64,000 nucleotides of DNA from CAYXZQ01 sp963717515 (GTDB taxonomy: Archaea > Nanobdellota > Nanobdellia > Woesearchaeales > DSVV01): positions 1,364,001 through 1,428,000 of the forward strand of contig OY970338.1 of NCBI GenBank assembly GCA_963717515.1. The letters run 5' to 3'. Under the pieces are notes generated by a model, which did not search any database, had not been told where the DNA came from, and saw only the letters and a program-made list of their open reading frames with translations. Shown here piece after piece: positions 22,890 through 32,889 of the stretch. The position numbers and the translations under genes are program-made. Each line of letters begins with the position of its first letter. The first letter of the stretch is position 1.

Positions 22890-25800
22890 TCAGAGCACCT
22901 TCTTAATCATCTTTGCGTCGATCCCGGAATCCAGGAGCTCCTGCCTTATCTCTTTTTTCTTCTTCTTTGCTTTCTTCTCTTTCTTGACGAATTCCCTGAG
23001 ATCTTTCTTGAGCTTCTTCTCAGCTGCCTCGATCTCGGCAAATCTCTTATTTATCTCTTTCTTAGTGTGACCTGATTTCATAAGCTCGTTCAGGATAAGC
23101 CTTCTCGGAATCTTTTCATCCATGGCGTCCTTGATATATTCCATGACCTCATCATGGATCTCATGCTTTTTGGGTCTCACAGGCTTTTCTGAAATAGCCG
23201 GCCTTGGATTATCCATCGCATGGGACACCATGACCTTGACATAATCAGGGTCGTATCCCTCGTCAGTAAGCTGCCTCTTTATCTGCTCGACAGGCATGCC
23301 GTACCTGGCAGAGGATTTTATGTAGTCGATTATCTGCCTGTCGGTCTCTGCCCTGTCTTCAGGAGTCAGGCCGGTGCTGAATGTATCATCCACTTCATCT
23401 GAGCCAGCTGCCTCTTGGGGTGGATTTTCTTTTATCTGGAACGCATCAAGCTCCATGCCCTGCATGAGGCTTTCTATAAGATCGCGAGGATGACCTGCAT
23501 CAAGCAACAGCTTCCTTATCTCGTCCGGCGTCAGTCCGGACTGGAGGCAATCGCTGATGTAGCCCTGGATCTCGCTGTTCCTCGATTCCTGGTCATCAAG
23601 CAGGCCCATGTCGACAAACTTGTTGACTACATCCTGGGGCCCGTAGCCTGCATCGACAAGCACTCTCTTGATGCTCTCAGGCTCCTGACCTGAATCGATT
23701 GCAGAACGGATATAGTCGCCCAGCTCATCGATGAGGTTCATCTCTGTGAATTTCGCCCGGATATCGCCATCAGAGTATCCTGTCCTGACCAACTCTGCCT
23801 TGATAGCATCCAGCTCCTGGCCGGCCTTTAAGCATTCAGTGATATACTGGGCAAGCTCATCATCTGGATATTCCTTTTTAGGAGGAAGGGAAGTGGCTGC
23901 CGGGGAAAGAGCAGATTCAGAAATAGAATGCTCTTCCCCTGCAGCCTTTTGTGTCGGTTGTTTTTGTGATTCAGCAAAGGAGTTTTGTTGGGGGTGTCTA
24001 TGTGACTTGTAGACGTAAAAACCTGCTGATCCACCTCCCACAACCAAAACACATAAAAGTATGATAACCCATAGGTAGCTTGTGCCTGTGTCCTGCACCT
24101 GTGCAGGCTCCTCGACAGCCGGCGTCTTCTCTGCATTGTCCTGTCCCTGCCCATCACCTGAAGCAGGGGTATTTGTTGCTGTCTTGTCAGTTGCCTGGGC
24201 TGTGGTCTTGGTCACAGCTGCTGTCGTCGTTGCAGGCTCCCTTACTGAGATAGCAAAAAGGCTCAGGCCATCTGTATCAGACTTGTAATATGCATTAATC
24301 ATGTCCTTGTTGGTCTTTGTCGTCGGGATCTCTTCCCATGATGTCGTGTACCTGAAAAGGCTCACCTCGTCCTCGTCAAGGCCCTGCTCCAGCATCCATT
24401 TCAGAGGGACCTTGAATAGTATGCTGACAGTGCTGATATCCTTGTTGGATATCCCTTCCTTGTTCACCTGCAGGTACTCATAGACCGGCTGAGAGTATGC
24501 CTTGAGGTTTGTCGTATCAGTTATCTTCTGGACATCTATCTTTGTATCGCTCACATCGGCATTGACCTTGAGGATTATGCTGGTTATCGGTATGTCTTCC
24601 TTGTCGATGGTAAATGTTGCACTGCTCCCTGATGTTATGCTGCCGACTCTTGAAGTTGCGCTCGAACCTGAGGAAGCGCTGTCCACGGTGAAGGTCATCA
24701 CGGTTGGTGCAGTCATGATGTTTCCCCTGGAATCATTGCACAGGACATAAAAAGTATAGCTCCCGCTTTTCAGTCCCGTGTATTTGAAGGTGTGCTGCTG
24801 GCCGGTCCCGAGCATCGTGTAGTTCATGAGTCCGAAGCTGGTCTTTGTCTCGGAGAATCTGCAGGTAGCGTATTCGTCTGTATTTACCCTTAAGTTTGCA
24901 TAATCGCCTGAAAAGGTGCCGTTCGGGTATGTTGATTCAATTTTCGGCGGCGTATTGTCATTTACTGTGAATGTGACATTCTCCACAACCTCGTTCGATG
25001 CCAGGTCTTCGCATGTGTAGATGACCATATATTCGCCGTCATCATAGCATTTGCTGTCGAGGGACTCTGAATACACAAAGGTGCTGTCCTGTACGCAATA
25101 GTATTCGCAGTCATCCTGGTTATCCCCGCACTCGCTCTTGCAGTCGTCGTAGTCGCTGCTGCATTTGTCCTTGTCATCAGAATCGACTGCATTGTCGAGG
25201 CAATCGGACTTCTCGCTCTTGCAGTCATCCCCGCATGCGGTGTAATCATTCTTGCAGTCGTCCTTGCATTCTTCAAGCCCGTATGTCTCTTCAAGATTGG
25301 CGCTGCTAAGTGAGTCATACTCATCATCCTTGCATTTCTGATTGCATGTGTCATACTTGTCGTCGCAGGTATCTTCCTTGTCTGTATCGCCATCTGCATT
25401 TTCGTAGCAGGTGTCTTTCTTGTCATCGCATGTCGTAGTGCAGTCGTCGAACTTGTCCTGCAGGTGCTGATAGAGCTCGTATGAGCATTCCCCCTCCTCG
25501 TCCAGCGTGACATTGAATGAAATTCCCATGCAGTTGCTAATGACATCGCTGTCTTCAGGGTATGTCGAGTCGATTCCCGGCTCTGTCGTATCCACTGTGT
25601 ATGACCTTGAATATGAGCGGGCATTGTCAAAATTGTCAAGGAGATAGACTGTGAAATTATGTTCACCGTCATCAAGGCTGCTCTTGGAAAATGTGTAATA
25701 TCCGCCGCTCTTGGTCATGGTCGCGTTTGCTGCAGAGTCGAAGCTGATCTTTGGATAGGTTGATGCCATTGCCTCTGCTGCTGAAAACCTGATAAGGAGC

Positions 25801-28800
25801 GTGTCGTTCGAGGTGTATGCTCCATCAGCAGGAGTGGGCGTTGCAAACGTGCCTGTCGGCGCTGTCGTGTCGGCCAGCTTGAAGTATGAGGTCTCTGAAC
25901 CTGAGTTTGAGGATTCGTCTGTGCATGTGACGGTGAAGAAGAAATTGAACCCGCTGGATTCCCCTGTCGCGTTGAAATATGCTGTATGTGTAAGGTTTGC
26001 AGAAGATGACGGCGTCATCTTCTTTGGGGTCGTCACTGTGGTTGAGCTGATCTTGTAGGAATCCACTTCGCACATGGCAGCCTCGTCTGTCGTTGCAGTG
26101 ACCCTTACATTGAGAGAGTCGGATACTGTCGTAGTCATGTCTACGGGATATGTTATGGTTATTGAAGGGGCTGTGCCGTCTGTTGTCACGAATGAATACT
26201 GGCTGCTCTGGACACTGTTGCCGGATGAGTCATTGCTTACTGCCCTGTAATAATATACCCTGTCGTCGTCAAGACCTGTAAGGCTGACACTGTGGCTTGT
26301 GACCGGGCTGCTCGAGGATTTTGAAAGGGTGTAAGTCCCGCTTGAAGTCCCGTACCTCACCTGGGAGTCGGATGCCTCGTTTGTGGTCCAGGTGATCGTT
26401 GCTGTCGTCGTCCCAACGCTGCTGCTTGCAACATTTGATATGACAGGCGCTGTCGAATCATGGGTAGTGAGGCTGTATTCGGCACTCTCTTCGGAGTTGC
26501 CAGACGGGTCGGTGCTGTTGACGACATAATAATAGGTGGTGTATTCTGAGAGCCCTGTGAGGGCTAGGCTGTGGCTGGTGGCATCAGTAGAACTGTATTT
26601 AGTCAGCGTGTAAGTCCCTGACACAGTCCCATATTTCACCAGGCTGTCTGATACTTCGTTTGTAGTCCATGTTATGGTGGCTCCCGAGCTCGTGATTGAG
26701 GATGAACCTGTGCCTGATATCACTGGAGGGGTGGTGTCGGTAATCTCATCAGTCGTTGCGCTGTAAGTGCCGTATTGGGCACAATATCCGTCAGAATTAC
26801 AGACAGTGATGTTGAAATAGTACGTTGTGTCGTCAGAGAGACTGCTGAGGGTGATTGCGTGGCTTGTCGACAAAGTTGAGTTGGATGCAGACGAGCCGAG
26901 CGACGACTGACTTGTGCCGTAATCAACCGAAACATTTGCAGAGTCATCTATCTCGAACGATATCACTATTGCAGATGTCGTCGTCGAATTCTGCAGGTTG
27001 CTGATGACTGGTGCGGACGTATCAGGGCCGGTGTCTGTGTAAAAGACATGGTATGCTGAGCCAGAATCGATGTTTCCGCCGGAATCATTGCATTTGTAGT
27101 AAAGTGCATAGGCTGACCCCGATGAGATACCTGAATAGTTGAATGAATGTTCTGTCGTACCTGTGTTTGTGAACCCAGTGCCTTCTGTAGTGAAATTGAA
27201 GGATGAATCCGTGAGGTTGTACCTGCACGAGGCATTCTCGTCTGTTGTTATGTTTATCCATGTCCATATGGTGCTGTATGAGAGGTTCGTGCCGTTTGCA
27301 GGATAGGATATGGTGATGACCGGCGGAGTCGAGTCTGATGATGACTGGTTGATGAGGAAATCGTCTGTCGAAGTGAGATTGTCGTATCCCAATGCGTCAC
27401 AGTAGACATTGAAGCTGAAATTCCCGCTCGTGCTGAATGATCCAGTGTATTCATAATACCCGCTCGTGCCGTTCAATGACATATTGACAGGCACCGACCA
27501 CGAACCTGTATTGTTGAACATGACTTCACAGTATGAGCCTGACGAATTGACAGGCCCGCTGCTTGAGTAGTTTGCATAGAACGTCACATTGTCGTCTTCA
27601 TACCTGGTCGTGGTGTCGGTCTGGTCCCAGATGCTCAGGTTTGCAAAGATTCCCGCGGCGAAGCTCGAGAAATGTGAGACATTGAACACAAGCGTGGTCC
27701 CGCTACAGCTTACAACAGTACAGATTCCAGCTGCTTCACAGTCAGTTCCGGTCTCGTAGACCAGGCTGATGTTCGTCGTATAGCCTGATGTATAATATAT
27801 TGTACCAGCCGGGCAGCTGACCCCATGCATGGTTATCTCTGCCGAGACATTGAGGTTCGACAGGGCTGCTGAATCCACCGATACAATGGAATCGCTGAAA
27901 TTAATCCTGCTGTCAAGGTCGAGCCCTGAAACATCCACATTTGCGAGAAATTTTATGGAAACATTGTTGCTCTCAAGCGTCAGGTTGCTGACATTTGTCA
28001 GGTCAGGCACCAGGTCAAGGTCTGTCGAGTTACCTGAAAACTTGCTGGAATTCGGCAATGTCCCTGTCTGGTTCTGCAGTGTGAAATCAAGAGTCACGTC
28101 GGCTGTCAGGTTGTGCGTGGACTGCTGGCCGACATACCCTGTCTTTTTCAGCCTGAGCGAATAGGTCATGTTTCCCGGAAGCTCTGCAGCTGCATTGCCT
28201 GTCGAATTAGTCTGCCCTGCAAAAACCACACTGCTTTCATTGTCCTTTATTGTTATATTGACGCCTGACAAGTCAGAGCCTGAGGTGTCATTGACATAGA
28301 TTGTCAGGGTCTTGTTCAGGGACGGGATGGAGACAATGGTGACGTTTGTCGTGAAATTGTATGTTCCATCCTGCGTGCAGAGGCCTTGGTCATTGCATGA
28401 AGTGATGTTGTAATAGTATGTCATATTATCATCGAGCCCGGATATGTTGATGGAGTGTCCTGTCGATAATGCTGAATTGCTGTTTGTCTCGTTGAGGTTT
28501 GTTGTTTCATTCCCCCAAATAATCGTGGAATTCGCAAGATCGTCAGTTGTCCAGGATATGAGGGCTGACTGGTTGTCGGTCATGTTGCTGATGCCTGAGA
28601 TTACTGGTGGGGTATAATCGAATGTCAGCACGACGGTCCCGGATCCAGTGATATTGACCTTCCTGCTCGTGAACTTCGTGCTGTTGTATGCATAGAATGT
28701 GTAGTTTGTGAAATGCAGGCTCCTGCTTTGGTTCCTTGAATACTGGGTTACATTGTTCTCTGATGTATAGCCTGATGCATCGGTTGTCAATGAATAGGCG

Positions 28801-30530
28801 AGTGTCGAGAAACTGTCTGTGACATTGACGACAGCTCCGCTGACATTGCCGGAATAGGTGTCATTGACGAATGCCCTGAAGAACCATTTTACATACAGCT
28901 CGGCATTGTCATTGAAGTTCAGCCTCGAATTGTCAAAGCTGGAATTCAATGCAGTATTCGATGTGTCTGTACCGCTTGATTCTATGTCAGTGGTAGAGTT
29001 CAATATCCTGGAATTCCAGATCATATTTCCGATCGCTGTGTTCGTGAACTGGACAGCTGTCGTGGATGCGTTTGAGACGGATGTGTCCTTGATTATCGAA
29101 CCGGAAGAAGCTGAGAGCCTGATGCCGTAGTTCAAATCCACTATGGTGTTATTTATTATTCGGGTGCTGTTCGAGCCGCTTGTGTATATCCCTATGCTGA
29201 AATTCGATATGGCGCAGTCCCTGATAGTGTTGAAATTCGAGCCGTCAGTCGATGAGTTGAGGAATATCCCATAACCGGTGCCAGACCCTGAGATACTATT
29301 GCCCTTGCAGCTGAATGTGATATTGTCTGCGCCATCGAATTGCAGGCAGTTTCCTGACTGGCCCATGATATCGTTGTCAAGATACACAGTATCATTTGGT
29401 GATGCACCAGCTATCTCAAGATTGCAGCTGTCGCAGTCTGAGCACACACCGTCAAGCGAAGAATTCTCAGAGCTATATATTGTCGCAACCATTATGCTGT
29501 TGCTTGATTTGTTGTAATATGCGATGGTGATGTTCGGTGAGTAATCGCTTGATGTCGACAGCCTGCCTTCCTTTATCGCGATTGCCCTGCCATTGCTTGC
29601 CTGGGCTGAGGAAAGGTCCCCAAGGTCCCTGCCGATTTCGCTGCAGTTCCAAGAACCTTCAGCATCGGTGCAGTATCTCAGTGTAAAATTTCCGCCTAAC
29701 ATGCTTCCATTATAGTAGATGATGTGCGGCTTTGAATTATTGTCAAGGGCGAGGGATGTGAACAGGCTCGCATTCAGGCCTGTTTCAACATATCTCCCAA
29801 TAAGGCTGCCTCCGGTATTGTTATTATAGCAGACGTCATTTCCATAGTCTGTTGCAGCGTAATGGACCTTGTCATTCTCATCAAGCACAAGAGAAGTGAA
29901 CTCAGTTCCCATGCAGTCACCCATGACATCAGGCGTCTCGCATACCCATGCTCCGGAAGAGTTTGTGCAATACCTCTCCAAGTCTGAGCTGTCTTCGTCC
30001 GCCATATGAACATCACCATTCTTGTCGATTGCAATGGACGTGAATCCGTGGCTATCTTCAATTGACGTGCAGTTCCATGCTCCTCCTACAATACGACAGT
30101 ACCTCAGCTCATCATTTGTATAATCATAGTGTGATATATGGGGGTTGTTAATGCTGTCGATTGCAATGGAGTTGTATGAGCCGTTGGTCTCGACAAAAGC
30201 ACATCCCCACGAACCCCCTGTGTTGTTGCAATAATACAGGCTGTTGTCATACTGGTAGCTGATATGCACCTTGTCTGAGCTGTCGACTGCAATTGATGTC
30301 GATTCGCCGTTATCGCCCACATCCTCGCAATCCCAAGTCCCTGCGATGTTGTTGCAGTAAGTGAGCACAGTATTGTTGTCATAGCAGAGATGCACGAATC
30401 CCTGGCTGTCGAGAGCGGCTGACACCCATGGATTGTCATTGGTCACGCCTGTCCTGACGACGCTGTAATCAATATTGGCCAGTGCAACAGACATAGACAA
30501 TAAAAAGATTATGAGGAGCAGTCTTTTCAT
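22890..30530 (-). CDS. Giant surface protein (2546 aa) with cytoplasmic helical-repeat tail
   Basis: Signal peptide (1-18); seven or eight beta-propeller-like repeats of about 45 residues with a conserved I-A-I/L-D core (20-350); a parallel beta-helix region (about 360-540); many Ig/FnIII-like domains with T-T-P-P-V-I-S starts and I-x-W-T-T-N-E-x-x-D cores (about 690-1660); a 150-residue insert with 16 Cys in C-x3-C patterns (about 1675-1825); a PGF-pre-PGF-like domain (about 1930-2080); Thr/Ala-rich linker; one membrane helix (about 2147-2170); and a cytoplasmic tail with six repeats of about 40 residues (Y-I-x8-G-x7-L-x3-G-Y). Dozens of N-x-S/T sequons indicate heavy glycosylation. The start overlaps the preceding stop (ATGA) and has a GAGAGGTGG site. 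Likely an adhesin or S-layer-associated protein. Confidence 0.88.
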   Translation of the reverse strand: MKRLLLIIFLLSMSVALANIDYSVVRTGVTNDNPWVSAALDSQGFVHLCYDNNTVLTYCNNIAGTWDCEDVGDNGESTSIAVDSSDKVHISYQYDNSLYYCNNTGGSWGCAFVETNGSYNSIAIDSINNPHISHYDYTNDELRYCRIVGGAWNCTSIEDSHGFTSIAIDKNGDVHMADEDSSDLERYCTNSSGAWVCETPDVMGDCMGTEFTSLVLDENDKVHYAATDYGNDVCYNNNTGGSLIGRYVETGLNASLFTSLALDNNSKPHIIYYNGSMLGGNFTLRYCTDAEGSWNCSEIGRDLGDLSSAQASNGRAIAIKEGRLSTSSDYSPNITIAYYNKSSNSIMVATIYSSENSSLDGVCSDCDSCNLEIAGASPNDTVYLDNDIMGQSGNCLQFDGADNITFSCKGNSISGSGTGYGIFLNSSTDGSNFNTIRDCAISNFSIGIYTSGSNSTRIINNTIVDLNYGIRLSASSGSIIKDTSVSNASTTAVQFTNTAIGNMIWNSRILNSTTDIESSGTDTSNTALNSSFDNSRLNFNDNAELYVKWFFRAFVNDTYSGNVSGAVVNVTDSFSTLAYSLTTDASGYTSENNVTQYSRNQSRSLHFTNYTFYAYNSTKFTSRKVNITGSGTVVLTFDYTPPVISGISNMTDNQSALISWTTDDLANSTIIWGNETTNLNETNSNSALSTGHSINISGLDDNMTYYYNITSCNDQGLCTQDGTYNFTTNVTIVSIPSLNKTLTIYVNDTSGSDLSGVNITIKDNESSVVFAGQTNSTGNAAAELPGNMTYSLRLKKTGYVGQQSTHNLTADVTLDFTLQNQTGTLPNSSKFSGNSTDLDLVPDLTNVSNLTLESNNVSIKFLANVDVSGLDLDSRINFSDSIVSVDSAALSNLNVSAEITMHGVSCPAGTIYYTSGYTTNISLVYETGTDCEAAGICTVVSCSGTTLVFNVSHFSSFAAGIFANLSIWDQTDTTTRYEDDNVTFYANYSSSGPVNSSGSYCEVMFNNTGSWSVPVNMSLNGTSGYYEYTGSFSTSGNFSFNVYCDALGYDNLTSTDDFLINQSSSDSTPPVITISYPANGTNLSYSTIWTWINITTDENASCRYNLTDSSFNFTTEGTGFTNTGTTEHSFNYSGISSGSAYALYYKCNDSGGNIDSGSAYHVFYTDTGPDTSAPVISNLQNSTTTSAIVISFEIDDSANVSVDYGTSQSSLGSSASNSTLSTSHAITLSSLSDDTTYYFNITVCNSDGYCAQYGTYSATTDEITDTTPPVISGTGSSSITSSGATITWTTNEVSDSLVKYGTVSGTYTLTKYSSTDATSHSLALTGLSEYTTYYYVVNSTDPSGNSEESAEYSLTTHDSTAPVISNVASSSVGTTTATITWTTNEASDSQVRYGTSSGTYTLSKSSSSPVTSHSVSLTGLDDDRVYYYRAVSNDSSGNSVQSSQYSFVTTDGTAPSITITYPVDMTTTVSDSLNVRVTATTDEAAMCEVDSYKISSTTVTTPKKMTPSSSANLTHTAYFNATGESSGFNFFFTVTCTDESSNSGSETSYFKLADTTAPTGTFATPTPADGAYTSNDTLLIRFSAAEAMASTYPKISFDSAANATMTKSGGYYTFSKSSLDDGEHNFTVYLLDNFDNARSYSRSYTVDTTEPGIDSTYPEDSDVISNCMGISFNVTLDEEGECSYELYQHLQDKFDDCTTTCDDKKDTCYENADGDTDKEDTCDDKYDTCNQKCKDDEYDSLSSANLEETYGLEECKDDCKNDYTACGDDCKSEKSDCLDNAVDSDDKDKCSSDYDDCKSECGDNQDDCEYYCVQDSTFVYSESLDSKCYDDGEYMVIYTCEDLASNEVVENVTFTVNDNTPPKIESTYPNGTFSGDYANLRVNTDEYATCRFSETKTSFGLMNYTMLGTGQQHTFKYTGLKSGSYTFYVLCNDSRGNIMTAPTVMTFTVDSASSGSSATSRVGSITSGSSATFTIDKEDIPITSIILKVNADVSDTKIDVQKITDTTNLKAYSQPVYEYLQVNKEGISNKDISTVSILFKVPLKWMLEQGLDEDEVSLFRYTTSWEEIPTTKTNKDMINAYYKSDTDGLSLFAISVREPATTTAAVTKTTAQATDKTATNTPASGDGQGQDNAEKTPAVEEPAQVQDTGTSYLWVIILLCVLVVGGGSAGFYVYKSHRHPQQNSFAESQKQPTQKAAGEEHSISESALSPAATSLPPKKEYPDDELAQYITECLKAGQELDAIKAELVRTGYSDGDIRAKFTEMNLIDELGDYIRSAIDSGQEPESIKRVLVDAGYGPQDVVNKFVDMGLLDDQESRNSEIQGYISDCLQSGLTPDEIRKLLLDAGHPRDLIESLMQGMELDAFQIKENPPQEAAGSDEVDDTFSTGLTPEDRAETDRQIIDYIKSSARYGMPVEQIKRQLTDEGYDPDYVKVMVSHAMDNPRPAISEKPVRPKKHEIHDEVMEYIKDAMDEKIPRRLILNELMKSGHTKKEINKRFAEIEAAEKKLKKDLREFVKKEKKAKKKKKEIRQELLDSGIDAKMIKKVL

Positions 30531-30820
30531 GGCGGACCACCTCTCGTCACTTCGGTGTCTGCCAGGACCTTCCTCCTCGTGTAAGGCAGGTTCCAGACCT
30601 TGAAGAACTGGATAAGATCATTCTCAAACCTTTCTTCGACCATCAGGACAGTCCTTCCAAGATGGAGGACCCTGAACTGCTTGACAATCCCGGACTGGCC
30701 GTCCCTTCCCTTGAGGGCATAATAGAACCTTACCTTGTCTTTCTTCAGGAGGTGTTCTGTAGAATAAGTATATATCACCATCGGTCTTGGGTCAGAGATA
30801 TAACTGCTTGTGCCGATCAT
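30527..30820 (-). CDS. Conserved small hypothetical protein (97 aa)
   Basis: 97 residues, mixed alpha/beta, basic, with V-R-F-Y-Y-A-L-K-G-R-D-G and L-G-R-T-V-L-M-V motifs; I recall similar small proteins in DPANN genomes but no function. The start at 30820 is chosen because the bases just upstream (30821-30837) are one of the 17-bp dyads; an in-frame ATG at 30838 would put that dyad inside the gene. Its stop overlaps the start of the giant surface protein, so it is the first gene of that operon and could be its regulator. Confidence 0.65.
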   Translation of the reverse strand: MIGTSSYISDPRPMVIYTYSTEHLLKKDKVRFYYALKGRDGQSGIVKQFRVLHLGRTVLMVEERFENDLIQFFKVWNLPYTRRKVLADTEVTRGGPP

Positions 30821-30837
30821 TGTTAACTTTATTAACA
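30821..30837. repeat. 17-bp dyad TGTTA-N7-TAACA, copy 1
   Basis: Perfect TGTTA and TAACA half sites around ACTTTAT; abuts the start codon of the 97-aa gene. Confidence 0.6.
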
Positions 30838-30933
30838 TAAAGATTATTTAAATCTTTCTATTGTAAATAAGATAACATCATATAAAATTATATGTGATAT
30901 TGAATTAACAGATAATAAATAATCATCATTTAA

Positions 30934-30950
30934 TGTTATTTAAACTAACA
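30934..30950. repeat. 17-bp dyad TGTTA-N7-TAACA, copy 2
   Basis: Half sites TGTTA and TAACA around TTTAAAC, 113 bp from copy 1 (start to start). Confidence 0.6.
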
Positions 30951-31019
30951 AAATATTTGATTATATTATCAATTAAACTCATATTTCTTCTTTATTGTTG
31001 TTCTATTTAACTATTTTAT

Positions 31020-31036
31020 TGTTAAATCAATTAACA
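31020..31036. repeat. 17-bp dyad TGTTA-N7-TAACA, copy 3
   Basis: Half sites around AATCAAT; a degenerate copy (30996-31012) lies 24 bp away. Confidence 0.6.
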
Positions 31037-31245
31037 AAAAAGAATTATTTAATGATTTAAGTTAAGAAATCATTTAAAGCTATAATATCTTTTCTAAAAT
31101 ATTACTTTTAAACTGTTATTCATGCTTATTTGTTAAATAGATTATCTTAATGATTGAAAATATTTATGTTATTTTTCAATATTTTTGCAAATTTTTATGA
31201 CATATACGGAGATATTATAACAAAAAACCTTTGTAAAACTTTATT

Positions 31246-31262
31246 TGTTAACTCATTTAACA
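31246..31262. repeat. 17-bp dyad TGTTA-N7-TAACA, copy 4
   Basis: Half sites around ACTCATT. Confidence 0.6.
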
Positions 31263-31387
31263 ATCTATATTTAAAATTGTAATTTTTGTCAACAAATATT
31301 GGATAATTAGGCTTTAATATTAACTTATTTAATGATTAAGAATCTATATCCTTTATTTTAATGGTTTCAGATAGATATCAATCAGGT

Positions 31388-31404
31388 TGTTAAATCATTT
31401 AACA
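31388..31404. repeat. 17-bp dyad TGTTA-N7-TAACA, copy 5
   Basis: Half sites around AATCATT; overlaps the last codons and stop of the glycosyltransferase gene at 31395-32801. Confidence 0.6.
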
Positions 31405-32801
31405 TAAATAAGCTTCTCTTCTCCATTCACTGTTCTGTTATATAACAGGTTTGCATTGCTGGATATTCTCTGTTCAAGGAGAGCTTTTGATTCATTGCAC
31501 ACTGCGTCCTTGCACGGGAAAGATGCAGGAGTGTATATTACTGCGTGAGCATCATCCAGATACTTGTCAAGCACCAGTTTTGCATCTGAGATGTTGTTGT
31601 AGAACCCTATGTACCTGTTGTCTGTATATGCTGCAGGCACAGGATCGGATGTGAGAATGAAGCTTTTGACAGGCTCATTGAAGAACATATAGTAATCCCT
31701 GACAAAGCCGGGCTGAGCTGGCGGGGCTGTCCTGAACAGCATGAAATCGATGATGATTGGCTGGAGGAGGAGAATAGCTGAACCGATTATCAGGACCAGT
31801 TTCAATATCCTGTAATCTTTCAGGAAATCCGCAAGCCTGGATGAGCCCTCGACTGCAAGGATTGCGATGAATGGCAGGAAAAGCAGGGCGAATCTCGGCT
31901 CCTTGTGCGGGATAGCTGCAAAATAGAGGAAAAAAACAGCAAGGGGAATTGAAATTTGGTAAGTCCTTGAATCTTTCTTTCTCAGGAATGCCGGGGCAAT
32001 TGAAAAAAGAAGCAGGGCATTCGTTATTGCAAGCGTGTACGGATAATAGATGAAGCGTTGCACGATGCCAGTCACATCCCTTGAAAGGACGCTCTGGTGC
32101 TGTGAAGCGAGCAGCAACGGCCCGATAATGCTGCCGTATGCAATCCGGTCATATGCAAGATAGGCTCCAATAATAAGGATGAATGGGATATTGTACCTGA
32201 GAAATCTGTAAAACCATGCTTTCCAGTCCTTGGTGCTTAGTAATTCATTGATCAGAATCAGGTTGATTGCTGCAAATATCAGCCCTGCCGGATACCTGAA
32301 GACGAATGCAGCGGCTGAAAGAAAGCCAGCTGAGATATACCTTTTCCTGATCATCAAGTAGAGAGAAAAAAGCGCAAAGAACAGAGAGGGGATGCCTGTC
32401 ATTATCAGCTGGGAATTATGGAAGAATACAGGGGTCATGATGATGAGTGCTGCTGATGCGACAGCAATCCTCCGGCTGAATATATCTTCAGCTATAAGGT
32501 AAGTCATTACGGCAGCGCCAACCGAGAAAGCCATTATCACAAGGTCCGAAGAAACAATGTAGTTCAATCCTGCCTTCCAGAACAGACCGAGGAGCAGAGG
32601 GAAGCCGACAGGCCTGATGCTTTCCCAAAGACCGATGCTCCCGCCTGAGTAGATCCATTTTCCCATGGCCATGTAAACTGCCTCGTCCCAGATAAGAAGA
32701 TGGAATCTGAAAAAAAGGAATGTCAGCTTGATGATAATGATTGGAAGGACTATATAGAATATTGGATTCCTGAAAATTGTCTTTGACTTTTTTCCCGGCA
32801 T
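31395..32801 (-). CDS. GT-C family membrane glycosyltransferase (ArnT/PMT-like)
   Basis: 468 residues, about 11 membrane helices. The first extracytoplasmic loop has W-D-E-A-V-Y near residue 37, the acidic motif of the ArnT/PMT superfamily that uses polyprenyl-phosphate sugars, followed by R-P-V-G-F-P. The C-terminal 90 residues form a soluble extracytoplasmic domain. It would move a sugar from a lipid carrier to protein or glycan on the outer face of the membrane. First of the surface-glycan genes after the AT-rich region; same strand as its upstream neighbours. Confidence 0.83.
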   Translation of the reverse strand: MPGKKSKTIFRNPIFYIVLPIIIIKLTFLFFRFHLLIWDEAVYMAMGKWIYSGGSIGLWESIRPVGFPLLLGLFWKAGLNYIVSSDLVIMAFSVGAAVMTYLIAEDIFSRRIAVASAALIIMTPVFFHNSQLIMTGIPSLFFALFSLYLMIRKRYISAGFLSAAAFVFRYPAGLIFAAINLILINELLSTKDWKAWFYRFLRYNIPFILIIGAYLAYDRIAYGSIIGPLLLASQHQSVLSRDVTGIVQRFIYYPYTLAITNALLLFSIAPAFLRKKDSRTYQISIPLAVFFLYFAAIPHKEPRFALLFLPFIAILAVEGSSRLADFLKDYRILKLVLIIGSAILLLQPIIIDFMLFRTAPPAQPGFVRDYYMFFNEPVKSFILTSDPVPAAYTDNRYIGFYNNISDAKLVLDKYLDDAHAVIYTPASFPCKDAVCNESKALLEQRISSNANLLYNRTVNGEEKLIYVK

Positions 32802-32889
32802 CAGTAATCAGGTTGACAGCCACGTATTTAAAATATTTTATTGCCATCCCAGTTCAATATCTGTATTCTGGTTAGCTATACGCCTCAAC

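Larger units (their letters stand above)
30839..31394. other. AT-rich intergenic region without genes
   Basis: 556 bp of very low GC content between two genes on the minus strand. I see no coding frame. It holds the promoter of the 97-aa/giant-protein operon and most copies of the TGTTA-N7-TAACA dyad, plus degenerate ones: TGTTG-N7-TAACT at 30996-31012 and a half site TGTTA at 31131. A regulatory region is most likely; an origin-like AT-rich unwinding region is an alternative. Confidence 0.6.

Noticed and set aside
24962..25675. 237-residue minus-strand frame within the Cys-rich region of the giant protein
   Set aside because: A shifted-frame shadow of the repetitive Asp/Cys codons of the same strand.
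30839..31394. Replication origin
   Set aside because: AT-rich with repeats, but no Orc1/Cdc6 gene nearby and the repeats do not match known archaeal origin boxes; kept only as an alternative.
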